64,000 bases of DNA from Methylobacterium bullatum (lineage in GTDB: Bacteria; Pseudomonadota; Alphaproteobacteria; Rhizobiales; Beijerinckiaceae): contig LR743504.1 in assembly GCA_902712845.1 (NCBI GenBank), positions 88,501 to 152,500 of the forward strand, written 5' to 3'. The notes under the pieces are model-generated. The model had not been told where the DNA came from, ran no database searches, and saw nothing but the letters and a program-made list of their open reading frames with translations. Below, one piece after another: positions 35,724 through 43,196 of the stretch. Position 1 is the first letter of the stretch. Each line of letters begins with the position of its first letter. Position numbers and translations under genes: made by a program.

Positions 35724-36554
35724 ATGACGCAAGGCCGGGATCTGGAACCGGACGATGCCTTTCCCGGCGCGTCCATGGCCTACGATCTCGCGGCGTGCCT
35801 GAGATTCTATTCGCGGCTGCCGGTGCCGCGCCTGCCCGGCGAGGGTGATCCGCATCGTCTGCCGGACTTCCGCACCCTGCCGCGCATGCTGCCACTGGCC
35901 GGCCTCATCCTCGCCCTGCCCTCCGCCCTCATCCTGCTCATCGCCTGGGCCCTGGATCTCGGACCGTTCCTGGCGGCCACCCTCGCCCTGGCGGTCGGGA
36001 CGCTGGTGACGGGGGCTCTGCACGAGGACGGTCTCGCGGATGTGGCGGACGGGTTCGGTGGCGGCGCAACGCGCGAGCGCCGCATCGAGATTATGCGCGA
36101 CAGCCGCATCGGCGCCTATGGCGGCGTCGCCCTCGTGTTGACGCTGGCCCTGAGGATCGGAGCCCTCGCGACGCTGCTCGATCGCACCGGGTCGCTGGCC
36201 GCCTTGGCCCTGGTACTGGCCGCCTCTCTCTCGCGCTGCGCAGCCCTGGCGCCGATGGTGCTGCTCGGCCCCGCGCGGCCCGGCGGGGCGGGGGCATCGG
36301 TGGGAACACCCGATCGCCGGACCAGCGGAATCGTTGCCCTCTTCGCCCTCGCCTTCGTCGTCATTGGCTGGATCGCCGGCTTGCCCTTTCTCGGCATGGT
36401 GCTGATGCCCGCCCTGGCGCTGGGAGCCTCCCTCGGCCTCACCGCCCTGGCCCGAGCCAAGATCGGCGGCCAGACCGGCGACGTGATCGGAGCCTGCCAG
36501 CAGGTGGCCGAGATCGCGGCCCTTCTCGCCCTCGTGGCGACGGTCTCGCGCTGA
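35724..36554 (+). CDS. cobS: Adenosylcobinamide-GDP ribazoletransferase
   Basis: A 276-residue polytopic membrane enzyme that joins alpha-ribazole to adenosylcobinamide-GDP, last step of cobalamin assembly. The acidic metal-binding motif is ALHEDGLADVADGFGGGATR, followed by RDSRIGAYGGVALVLTL, both diagnostic. Six to seven hydrophobic helices follow. Length slightly above 250 owing to a polar N-terminal lead. cobT is divergent, and the DUF1289 gene follows after 53 bases. No riboswitch-sized leader precedes it; the 101-base gap to cobT is too short. Confidence 0.94.
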   Translation: MTQGRDLEPDDAFPGASMAYDLAACLRFYSRLPVPRLPGEGDPHRLPDFRTLPRMLPLAGLILALPSALILLIAWALDLGPFLAATLALAVGTLVTGALHEDGLADVADGFGGGATRERRIEIMRDSRIGAYGGVALVLTLALRIGALATLLDRTGSLAALALVLAASLSRCAALAPMVLLGPARPGGAGASVGTPDRRTSGIVALFALAFVVIGWIAGLPFLGMVLMPALALGASLGLTALARAKIGGQTGDVIGACQQVAEIAALLALVATVSR

Positions 36555-36607
36555 CCATGGCACTTTGGCGCTTGATCGCGACCCGCGCCTGAGGGCATGG
36601 AACGGCC

Positions 36608-36826
36608 ATGACCCAGCCTGTCGCCCCGAGGGCTTCGAGCCCCTGCACGAAGCTCTGCATTCTCGACGCCATGACCGGGCTTTGCGAAGGCTGCGGACGT
36701 ACGCGCGACGAGATCGGGCTGTGGGGATCGCTGTCGGAGGCGAAGCGGCAGGCCATCATGGCGACCCTCGGACATCGCCTCCGCGCCGCCTATCCTCTGC
36801 GGGACAAGGCCCTGGCCGAGCCATGA
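36608..36826 (+). CDS. DUF1289-family cysteine-rich small protein
   Basis: A 72-residue DUF1289 protein. Four conserved cysteines (Cys13, Cys17, Cys26, Cys29 in SSPCTKLCILDAMTGLCEGC) probably bind zinc or an iron-sulfur cluster, followed by the family stretch GRTRDEIGLWGSLSEAKR. The family is widespread in proteobacteria and has no settled function. It overlaps the following protease gene by 4 bases (ATGA), so translation is coupled. Confidence 0.92.
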   Translation: MTQPVAPRASSPCTKLCILDAMTGLCEGCGRTRDEIGLWGSLSEAKRQAIMATLGHRLRAAYPLRDKALAEP

Positions 36827-37515
36827 TCTACGCCGCCCTTGCCGTTCTCCTCGGCATCGTCGCCTTCCTCGCCCTCTCGGACGAATCGAGCACCGTCGCG
36901 GGGCTGGAGAAGGACCAGCTCGCGCGGCTCGCCTTCAGCGGAACCTTGCTGACGATCTTCCTCGCCGGGTTCTGGCATCGGTTCCGCGAACAGATCGGCA
37001 CCAACCTGAAGGCGCTGCTGTTCTGGGCCGCCCTCACCGTCGCCCTGGTGGCGGGCTATGCCTACAAGGAGGAAGCCGGGGATGTCGGCAATCGCCTCGT
37101 CGGGACGCTGCGGCCTGGCAGTGCCGTCACGGCGGGCGACGGAAGCGTGACGATCAACCGCCGCGCGGACGGGGACTTCTCCGTGCGCGCGGAGGTGAAC
37201 GGCCGCGCCCAGGTCTTCCAGTTCGACACGGGCGCGAGTTCCGTGGTTCTCACGGCGGAGAACGCAGCCGCCATCGGGATTTCCCCCGCGGAATCCGACT
37301 TCTCGATCAGGGTCTCCACCGCCAACGGCGTTGCCATGGCCGCCCCGGTCTATCTCGACAGCCTCAGCATCGGCACGATCACCGAACGGCGTGTCTCGGC
37401 CCTGGTGAGCCGGCGCGGTGCCTTGTCGGGAAACCTGCTCGGCATGACGTTCCTCGACAGGCTCGGCTCCTACGAAGTGCGCGGCGACCGGCTGGTGTTG
37501 CGCCCTGTGCGCTGA
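36823..37515 (+). CDS. Membrane-anchored clan-AA aspartic protease (TIGR02281 type)
   Basis: A 230-residue protein with one or two N-terminal hydrophobic helices (LAVLLGIVAFLALS and LLTIFLAGFW) and a third (LLFWAALTVALVAGYAY), then a retropepsin-like domain. The catalytic FDTGASSVVLTAENAAAIGI carries the DTG(A/S) active site; the C-terminal part GNLLGMTFLDRLGSYEVRGD is typical of TIGR02281 proteins. Probably works in the periplasm as a dimer. Start shares ATGA with the DUF1289 stop. Substrate unknown. Confidence 0.93.
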   Translation: MIYAALAVLLGIVAFLALSDESSTVAGLEKDQLARLAFSGTLLTIFLAGFWHRFREQIGTNLKALLFWAALTVALVAGYAYKEEAGDVGNRLVGTLRPGSAVTAGDGSVTINRRADGDFSVRAEVNGRAQVFQFDTGASSVVLTAENAAAIGISPAESDFSIRVSTANGVAMAAPVYLDSLSIGTITERRVSALVSRRGALSGNLLGMTFLDRLGSYEVRGDRLVLRPVR

Positions 37516-37651
37516 TGATCGAAGTCTGCCTCCTCGAACCGTCCGCTTGGACACAAACCAGGCGCACGAGATGATATCTCTGCCGCTGGAGAGCGGACGT
37601 CGGCATCCCTTGCCGCGAATGGCGGAAGCGACCTGAAACGGGAAGGCGCCT

Positions 37652-38629
37652 GTGTCCCTGCGGTGGATTCTTTGGCCGGCGAGCGGGATCCTGGCCGGCT
37701 TGGCGCTCGTCAAATCCTTGTCTCGGCGGCGCACCAGCCGGTATCGGCGCGCACATCCGGGCCGGCTCGAAACGAGGTGGATCCAAGTCGACGGCAGGAC
37801 GATGCATGCCCGCGTCTCGCTCGATGCTGTGCCGGATGACCGCATACCCGTCATCCTCGTCCATGGGCTCGGGATGTCGAGCCGGTACATGATCCCGCTG
37901 GCAAATCATCTCGCCCCTCATGTCGAGGTCTATGCTCCCGACCTGCCCGGCTTCGGATTGAGCGAAAAGCCTCGCCGCGCGCTCACGGTTCGCGAGCTCG
38001 CGGATGCATTGGCGGCCTTCATGACAGCGATCGGGGTGAGGCGCGCAGCCTTTGTGGGGAATTCGCTCGGCTGCGAAGTGCTGGTCGAACTGGCGCTGGT
38101 TTACCCTCACCTCGTGGACCGTCTCGTGTTGCAGGGGCCCACGCCGGACCCGGAGGCGCGCAACCTGATCCGGCAGGTGGTCGGCTTCCTCGCCATCGCG
38201 CCGTTCGAGCGCTGGTCGCTCGCCTGGGTGGCGCTCGTGGATTATGCCCGTGCGGGCATCGGACGCTACATCCTGACCTTGCGAAGCATGGTCGACAACC
38301 GCATCGGAGAGAAGGCGTTGCGGGTCGAGCAGCCGACGCTCGTGGTTTGGGGCACGCGTGACTACATCGTCCCCCATGCCTTCGTCGCGAGCCTCGCTGA
38401 CTCCCTGCCCCGGGGCCGCCTTGCCGTCATTCCGGGAGCGGCCCACGGAATCAACTTCTCGCATCCCGAGGCGTTCACCGCCGTCCTTCTGCCGTTCCTG
38501 CTCGATGAGGGGGAGATGCCTGTCGCATGGAGCCGGACCCCGACGATTCCGCGAATGCGTGGCGCAGGTATGCCTGTACGAAGTCCGGCATCGAACGGGG
38601 GGCGATCTCGCCGCTGGAACCGACCGTGA
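37652..38629 (+). CDS. Alpha/beta hydrolase, N-terminal membrane anchor, GTG start
   Basis: A 325-residue alpha/beta hydrolase. An N-terminal hydrophobic segment (LRWILWPASGILAGLALV) may anchor it. VILVHGLGMSSRYMIPLANH holds the oxyanion part, VGNSLGCEVLVELA the Ser nucleophile, WGTRDYIVPHAF the Asp and PGAAHGINFSHP the His. The reaction is unknown. The fold is complete at about residue 290; the last 35 residues (Arg/Pro-rich) overlap the 3' end of the opposite-strand Nudix-like gene by 155 bases, an odd arrangement. The start is a GTG at 37652. Confidence 0.85.
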   Translation: MSLRWILWPASGILAGLALVKSLSRRRTSRYRRAHPGRLETRWIQVDGRTMHARVSLDAVPDDRIPVILVHGLGMSSRYMIPLANHLAPHVEVYAPDLPGFGLSEKPRRALTVRELADALAAFMTAIGVRRAAFVGNSLGCEVLVELALVYPHLVDRLVLQGPTPDPEARNLIRQVVGFLAIAPFERWSLAWVALVDYARAGIGRYILTLRSMVDNRIGEKALRVEQPTLVVWGTRDYIVPHAFVASLADSLPRGRLAVIPGAAHGINFSHPEAFTAVLLPFLLDEGEMPVAWSRTPTIPRMRGAGMPVRSPASNGGRSRRWNRP

Positions 38630-39251
38630 CGAAACCGGCGAGTTCCGGCTCGATCTCTGCGCGGCGATGGCGCTCCATCCTCTCGCGCAGCGCGTCCGTT
38701 CGATCGGGGAATGTCACGGGCCGCAGAAATGCCGCCTGGGTCTGTCCGCGCAGCAGAAGCCAGTTTTCCGGAGCGTCGGCCGGGAGCGCCATCCCGGTCT
38801 CCTCCACGAACTCCCGCTCGGCGCTGCCGGCGAGATCGACCGTATCGCCATCCCGCACGTCGTCGAGGTCCGGCGTGCCGCAGGGGAAGTAGGCCTGTCC
38901 GGCATTGGCGGTGTGAGCGCCCATGACACCGAGCAGCACGGCGCCGTCCGACCCGTGCGGAACGATGGCGGCGAAGGCGTTGAGGACACGTTGGTCGGGC
39001 GAGCCCAGATCCTTGTGGGTGATGAAGCTCGCGTAGGACGTCTCGAACAACTCGACGGCACAGGATGTCCCCTCGAGCCGGCACGACTTCGCGAGGAGCA
39101 CCCGCCCGTCGAACAGCCCCGACCGCTCGGCGCAGCGGCGCGCCCAGTTCTCGGCGATGGAGGCCGCGTTGGCCTGCGCCCATTCCCATTCGAACGGCAC
39201 CAGCCGGGCCGTCACCCTCTCGATCCGCGTGAGGGTGAGACCGTCAGGCAA
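38475..39251 (-). CDS. Nudix-superfamily-like hydrolase
   Basis: A 258-residue protein. A Nudix-type core is suggested by GSAEREFVEETGMALP, matching the central REUXEEXGU part; the upstream glycine and Glu of the box are less clear. Earlier in the chain come the segments AFAAIVPHGSDGAVLLGVMG and AGQAYFPCGTPDLDDVRDGD. It belongs to long Nudix-like proteins of uncertain substrate. It overlaps the phzF-family stop by 8 bases, so the pdxY-phzF-Nudix genes form an operon. Its last residues overlap the hydrolase gene on the opposite strand. Confidence 0.75.
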   Translation of the reverse strand: MPDGLTLTRIERVTARLVPFEWEWAQANAASIAENWARRCAERSGLFDGRVLLAKSCRLEGTSCAVELFETSYASFITHKDLGSPDQRVLNAFAAIVPHGSDGAVLLGVMGAHTANAGQAYFPCGTPDLDDVRDGDTVDLAGSAEREFVEETGMALPADAPENWLLLRGQTQAAFLRPVTFPDRTDALRERMERHRRAEIEPELAGFVTVGSSGEIAPRSMPDFVQAYLRHAFAESSGSGSMRQASPPHRAGTAEGRR

Positions 39252-40140
39252 GCAGCGTCCCCTCGCTCATCACCACGGCCGCGCCGCCGATCTCGACGGA
39301 TTGGAGGGCTCCGGATTCGATGACCAGTTGAAGCGCGATCTCGCTCGGACGACCCATGGCGATTCCCTGGCGGATCAGCACATCGTGCTCGCCGTCGCCG
39401 AGGGGCTCGAACTCCATCATCACGCCGGCGAAGGCCGCGGCGGCCGACCCCGTCGCCGGGTCCTCCATCACGCCGAGATGCGGCGCGAACATCCGGGTCT
39501 GGAAGCGGAGGCCGAGGCCTTCCGGGTCCACGGCGTAGAGATAGAGTGCCGTCCGAGGCTCCAGGGTGGAGAAGGCGGCGAGGTCCACGCGGGCCGCATC
39601 GAGCTTCGCCCGCGTGTTGACCGGCACGAACAGGAAAGCCGGCCCGGCCGTGTGCCGGCTCGGCACGTGACGCCCGAAGCCGATATCCTGCGTCTCCAGC
39701 CCGATCATCTGGGCGAGGAGCGTCGCGTCCGGTCCCTCGCCGTCGTAGTGCGGCAGGATCGGGAGCTTGAAGCGCCCACGGCCGCGCCCCTCGCCCGCTT
39801 CGACGACGCAGGCCACGGTGCCGATCGACTCTTCGAGACCGAAGGCGGTGGCGTCGGTGAGGCCGGATCTCGCATCGTGCAACGCCAGCAGGATCGCCGC
39901 CCCGAGCGTCGGGTGGCCCGCGAAAGGCAGCTCACGGGCGGGCGTGAAGATGCGCAGGCGGGCCTTGTGGCGTGCCTCCGTCGGCGGCAGCACGAACACC
40001 GTCTCGGACAGGTTGAACTCGCCCGCGATCCGCTGCATCGCCGCGTCGTCGAGCCCTTCCGAATCCAGCACCACGGCCAGCGGATTTCCGGCGAAGGGCG
40101 TGTCGGTGAAGACGTCGAGGGTGACGAAGCGGCGGCTCAT
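39244..40140 (-). CDS. PhzF-family isomerase/epimerase-like protein
   Basis: A 299-residue PhzF-like protein with the diaminopimelate-epimerase double-barrel fold. TLDVFTDTPFAGNPLAVVLD contains the family N-terminus, SETVFVLPPTEA includes the catalytic Glu, and RIFTPARELPFAGHPTLGAA plus MEDPATGSAAAAFAGVMMEF are characteristic. Members are named after phenazine synthesis but most have unknown substrates. The start MSRRFVTLDVFT at 40140 has AGAAGG about nine bases upstream; an ATG at 40164 that touches the pdxY stop is the alternative. Middle gene of pdxY-phzF-Nudix. Confidence 0.9.
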   Translation of the reverse strand: MSRRFVTLDVFTDTPFAGNPLAVVLDSEGLDDAAMQRIAGEFNLSETVFVLPPTEARHKARLRIFTPARELPFAGHPTLGAAILLALHDARSGLTDATAFGLEESIGTVACVVEAGEGRGRGRFKLPILPHYDGEGPDATLLAQMIGLETQDIGFGRHVPSRHTAGPAFLFVPVNTRAKLDAARVDLAAFSTLEPRTALYLYAVDPEGLGLRFQTRMFAPHLGVMEDPATGSAAAAFAGVMMEFEPLGDGEHDVLIRQGIAMGRPSEIALQLVIESGALQSVEIGGAAVVMSEGTLLA

Positions 40141-40163
40141 CGGCTTTTCCTTCTCGCTGACCA

Positions 40164-41012
40164 TCAGACCGGTTCTACCGGGAACGTCTCGCTGGGCGCC
40201 ACGAACTCGTCCTGCGCGTCGACGGTGAGGATCTCGCGCGAACCCGCCTCCGCCGTGCGGCGCAGGAGGCCGTAGACCGAAGCACCGGCCATGCCCAAAG
40301 CCAGTGCCGCCGAGCCGGTGCGGGCGTAGTGGACGAGGAACAGCGCCGCGATGGCATCGCCCGCGCCGTTCACGTCGAGGTTGAGGCGCGGCGTGCGCAG
40401 GCGCCAGAACAGGCCGCCCTCCCCCGCCATCAGGTCGATGGAATGGGACGGGGTGTCCTCGGTGACCAGGGAGGTCACCAGCACGACGCGCGGCCCGAGG
40501 GCCTGGATCGCCGTCAGGGCGGCTTTGGCCTCGCCGAGTGTGCCGGTGGGCAGGCCCGACAGGAAGTTCAATTCGAACTGGTTCGGGGTGACGATGTCGG
40601 CGGCGGGCAAGGCCTGATCGCGCAGGAATTCAGGGATGCCGGGGCGGACATAGATGCCCCGATCGGTATCGCCCATCACGGGGTCGCAGCAATACAGCGC
40701 CTTCGGGTTGGCGCTCCGCACCGCCGCCACGGCCCGCACGATGGCGGTGCCGATATCGGCCGAGCCCATATAGCCGGACAGGACGCCGTCGCATTGCCCC
40801 AGCACGCCGCGCTCCGCGATGCCGAGCACGAGGTCCTCGATCATCGGCCCGTCGAACACACGGCCGCGCCAGGCGCCGTAGCCGGTATGGTTGGAGAATT
40901 GGACGGTATGGATCGGCCAGACCTCGACGCCGAGCCGTTGCATCGGGAACACCGCCGAGGCATTGCCCACATGGCCGAAGGCGACGTGCGACTGGATCGA
41001 TAGAATTCTCAT
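40164..41012 (-). CDS. pdxY: Pyridoxal kinase PdxY
   Basis: A 282-residue ribokinase-fold vitamin B6 kinase, making pyridoxal phosphate from pyridoxal. MRILSIQSHVAFGHVGNASA is the substrate-binding N-terminus, YCCDPVMGDTDRGIYV and VTPNQFELNFLSGL are the core, and LNLDVNGAGDAIAALFLVHY holds the catalytic Asp (GAGD). The start at 41012 gives the family N-terminus; the upstream ATG at 41087 adds an unrelated lead. First gene of the operon with the PhzF-like and Nudix-like genes, divergent from the DedA gene. Confidence 0.95.
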   Translation of the reverse strand: MRILSIQSHVAFGHVGNASAVFPMQRLGVEVWPIHTVQFSNHTGYGAWRGRVFDGPMIEDLVLGIAERGVLGQCDGVLSGYMGSADIGTAIVRAVAAVRSANPKALYCCDPVMGDTDRGIYVRPGIPEFLRDQALPAADIVTPNQFELNFLSGLPTGTLGEAKAALTAIQALGPRVVLVTSLVTEDTPSHSIDLMAGEGGLFWRLRTPRLNLDVNGAGDAIAALFLVHYARTGSAALALGMAGASVYGLLRRTAEAGSREILTVDAQDEFVAPSETFPVEPV

Positions 41013-41179
41013 CGGCGTATCAGGCTTTGCTTCGACGGGTGCGAGTGCGACGATCAGCGTCGTAGCCGGTTTCGCCCAGCGGTGCATTCACAACCGACGC
41101 GAGGCTCGTCCGTGGCGAGATCGACGCTTGCCGGAAGGGCGACCTTCCCGCACATCGGGCGCGACGGGCAGGGGCATCC

Positions 41180-41701
41180 ATGGATTTCGAAGCGCTGAAG
41201 ACCACGACCCTGACCTTCGTGGAAACGCACAAGGAATGGGCACCCCTCATCATCGCCGTGCTCGCCTTCTGCGAATCCCTGGCCTTCCTGTCGATCCTGG
41301 TCCCCGCCACCGTGCTTCTGGTGGCCATCGGCGCGTTGATCGGTGCGAGCGGCATCCCGTTCTGGCCGATGGTGATCGCCGGGGGCATCGGCGCCGGGCT
41401 CGGGGATTGGATGTCCTACGAGATCGGCCGCTACTTCCAGCACGGCGCCAAGTCGATCTGGCCGATGAGCCGCTATCCGCAGATGGTCGCCAAGGGCGAG
41501 GATTTCTGCAGGCGCTACGGCGCCTGGGGCATCGTCATCGGCCGGTTCATCGGCCCGGCCCGCGCGGTGGTGCCGCTCATCGCCGGGATGTTCGAGGTGG
41601 CGCGCCTGCCGTTCCAGCTCGCCAATTGGAGTTCGGCCTTCGTCTGGGCCTTCGTCTGGCTCGCGCCGGGCGCGGGCGTCATCAGCTTCTTCAACGCGTG
41701 A
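41180..41701 (+). CDS. DedA-family membrane protein
   Basis: A 173-residue DedA/VTT-type integral membrane protein. Family features are the re-entrant loop region ESLAFLSILVPATVLLVAIG, then GAGLGDWMSYEIGRYFQHG, GRFIGPARAVVPLIAGMFEV and a last helix with FVWLAPGAG. DedA proteins act in lipid-carrier flipping (undecaprenyl phosphate or phosphatidylethanolamine) and membrane homeostasis. The cobalamin-binding protein gene begins 6 bases after it, so they share a transcript, though no functional tie is known. Confidence 0.93.
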   Translation: MDFEALKTTTLTFVETHKEWAPLIIAVLAFCESLAFLSILVPATVLLVAIGALIGASGIPFWPMVIAGGIGAGLGDWMSYEIGRYFQHGAKSIWPMSRYPQMVAKGEDFCRRYGAWGIVIGRFIGPARAVVPLIAGMFEVARLPFQLANWSSAFVWAFVWLAPGAGVISFFNA

Positions 41702-41707
41702 CGCCGC

Positions 41708-42523
41708 ATGCGCCGCTTCCCGCCCGAACGCATCGTCTGCCTCACCGAGGAAACCGTCGAGACCCTCTATCTGCTGGGTGAGGAGGACAGGATCGTCGGC
41801 GTGTCCGGCTACGCCGTGCGCCCCGCTCGCGTGCGCAAGGAGAAGCCGCGCGTCTCGGCCTTCACCAGCGCCGACCTGCCAAAAATCCTCGCCCTGCAGC
41901 CGGACCTCGTCCTCGCCTTTTCCGACATGCAGGCCGAGATCGTCGCCGACCTCGCCCGCGCCGGAATCTCGGTCCATCTCTTCAACCAGCGCGACGTCGC
42001 CGGCTGCCTTGCCATGATCCGTACCGTGGGCGCCCTGGTCGGGGCCAGCGAGAAGGCCGACGCGCTGGCCCAGGGTTACGCCCACCGCCTCGGCGCCGCC
42101 GCCCTCGACAATGCCGGCCCGCCCCGGCTGACCGTCTATTTCGAGGAATGGGACGAGCCGATGATCTCGGGGATCGGCTGGGTCTCCGAGCTCATCGGCT
42201 ATGCCGGCGGCGACGACGTCTTTCCCGTCCTCGCCCGCCAGCCGGCGGCCAAGGACAGGATCGTCACGTCGGATCAGGTGATCGCCGCGCGGCCGGACGT
42301 CATCCTCGCCTCGTGGTGCGGCAAGCGGGTGAACGTGGCGCGCATCCGCGAGCGGCCGGGCTGGGACGCGATCCCCGCCGTGGCGGCGGGGCGCATCCAC
42401 GAGATCAAGTCGCCGCTGATCCTGCAGCCAGGGCCGGCGGCGCTCACCGATGGGTTCGACGCGATCCGCGCCGCACTGGCGGGCGGGCAGGCTGCCGCAG
42501 GTGACAAGGGCGGGCCGACCTGA
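41708..42523 (+). CDS. Cobalamin-binding protein, BtuF-like, no signal peptide
   Basis: A 271-residue ABC substrate-binding-type protein of the BtuF/FhuD class, with RIVCLTEETVETLYLLGEED at the start, IVGVSGYAVRP, and a second lobe from FEEWDEPMISGIGWVSELIG. BtuF binds vitamin B12 in the periplasm, but here the chain begins straight at the first strand with MRRFPPERIVCL and no leader, so it may stay in the cytoplasm or lack its leader codons. No BtuC/BtuD genes are near. cobT/cobS are 5-7 kb away. It follows dedA after 6 bases; mmcB follows after 66. Confidence 0.85.
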   Translation: MRRFPPERIVCLTEETVETLYLLGEEDRIVGVSGYAVRPARVRKEKPRVSAFTSADLPKILALQPDLVLAFSDMQAEIVADLARAGISVHLFNQRDVAGCLAMIRTVGALVGASEKADALAQGYAHRLGAAALDNAGPPRLTVYFEEWDEPMISGIGWVSELIGYAGGDDVFPVLARQPAAKDRIVTSDQVIAARPDVILASWCGKRVNVARIRERPGWDAIPAVAAGRIHEIKSPLILQPGPAALTDGFDAIRAALAGGQAAAGDKGGPT

Positions 42524-42589
42524 TTCCCTGGCGGGACGGTCGATTCGAGACCGCACTCTCCCCAAGCGAAGCCATCCCCAAGCGAAGCC

Positions 42590-43075
42590 ATGTCAGCAGC
42601 CCTCGCCCATCTCGTCCTGCCGCCGGACCGCCGGCAATCGGCGACCGCGCTCCAGGTCCAGCGCGGGGTCCGCCGGCTGTTCGCCGACCTCGGCCATGTG
42701 ACGATCCCGGAATTCTCCCTCGCCAACGGAAGGCGGGCGGACATCATTGCCCTGTGCCCAGCGGGCCGGCTGACCATCGTCGAGATCAAGTCCAGCGTCG
42801 CCGACTTCCGCGCCGACAAGAAGTGGCCGGATTACCGGGACTATTGCGACCGCTTCTATTTCGCCGTTCCCGATTCCCTCCCCGAAGGACTGACGCCCGA
42901 CGAGGCCGGGCTGATCATCGCCGACGGCTACAGCGCCGCGATCCTGCGCGACCCGGTCGACCATGTGCTGAGCGGCGCCCGCCGCAAGGCGGTGACCCTG
43001 CGCTTCGCCCATTCCGCCGCGCGGCTGCTGCACTCGCTCGCCGATCCGGGGGCCGTGCGGGAGGGAGCGCTCTAA
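42590..43075 (+). CDS. mmcB: MmcB-family DNA repair protein
   Basis: A 161-residue MmcB-like protein. In Caulobacter MmcB belongs to the SOS/DNA-damage response. The restriction-endonuclease-like core is GRRADIIALCPAGRLTIVEI with KSSVADFRADKKWPDYRDYC, giving the D-(E)-x-K metal site (Asp in ADII, Glu-Ile-Lys in VEIKSS). Length is normal. Position right after the cobalamin-binding protein gene suggests a shared transcript but no known shared role. Nuclease activity of the family has not been settled. Confidence 0.92.
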   Translation: MSAALAHLVLPPDRRQSATALQVQRGVRRLFADLGHVTIPEFSLANGRRADIIALCPAGRLTIVEIKSSVADFRADKKWPDYRDYCDRFYFAVPDSLPEGLTPDEAGLIIADGYSAAILRDPVDHVLSGARRKAVTLRFAHSAARLLHSLADPGAVREGAL

Positions 43076-43196
43076 GCGACGCGACAGGTTGCAGAAACAG
43101 CACGCCTCCGCGCTGACGGAATCGAGGTTCAATTCGCGATTGAGATTGTATGAGCCCCGCCCTACCACCTGCCGGATTCTTCTTTGAGGAGCGGAC

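Noticed and set aside
41054..42565. Open frame of 503 codons on the minus strand over dedA and the cobalamin-binding gene
   Set aside because: Shadow of two recognised plus-strand genes; no homology seen.
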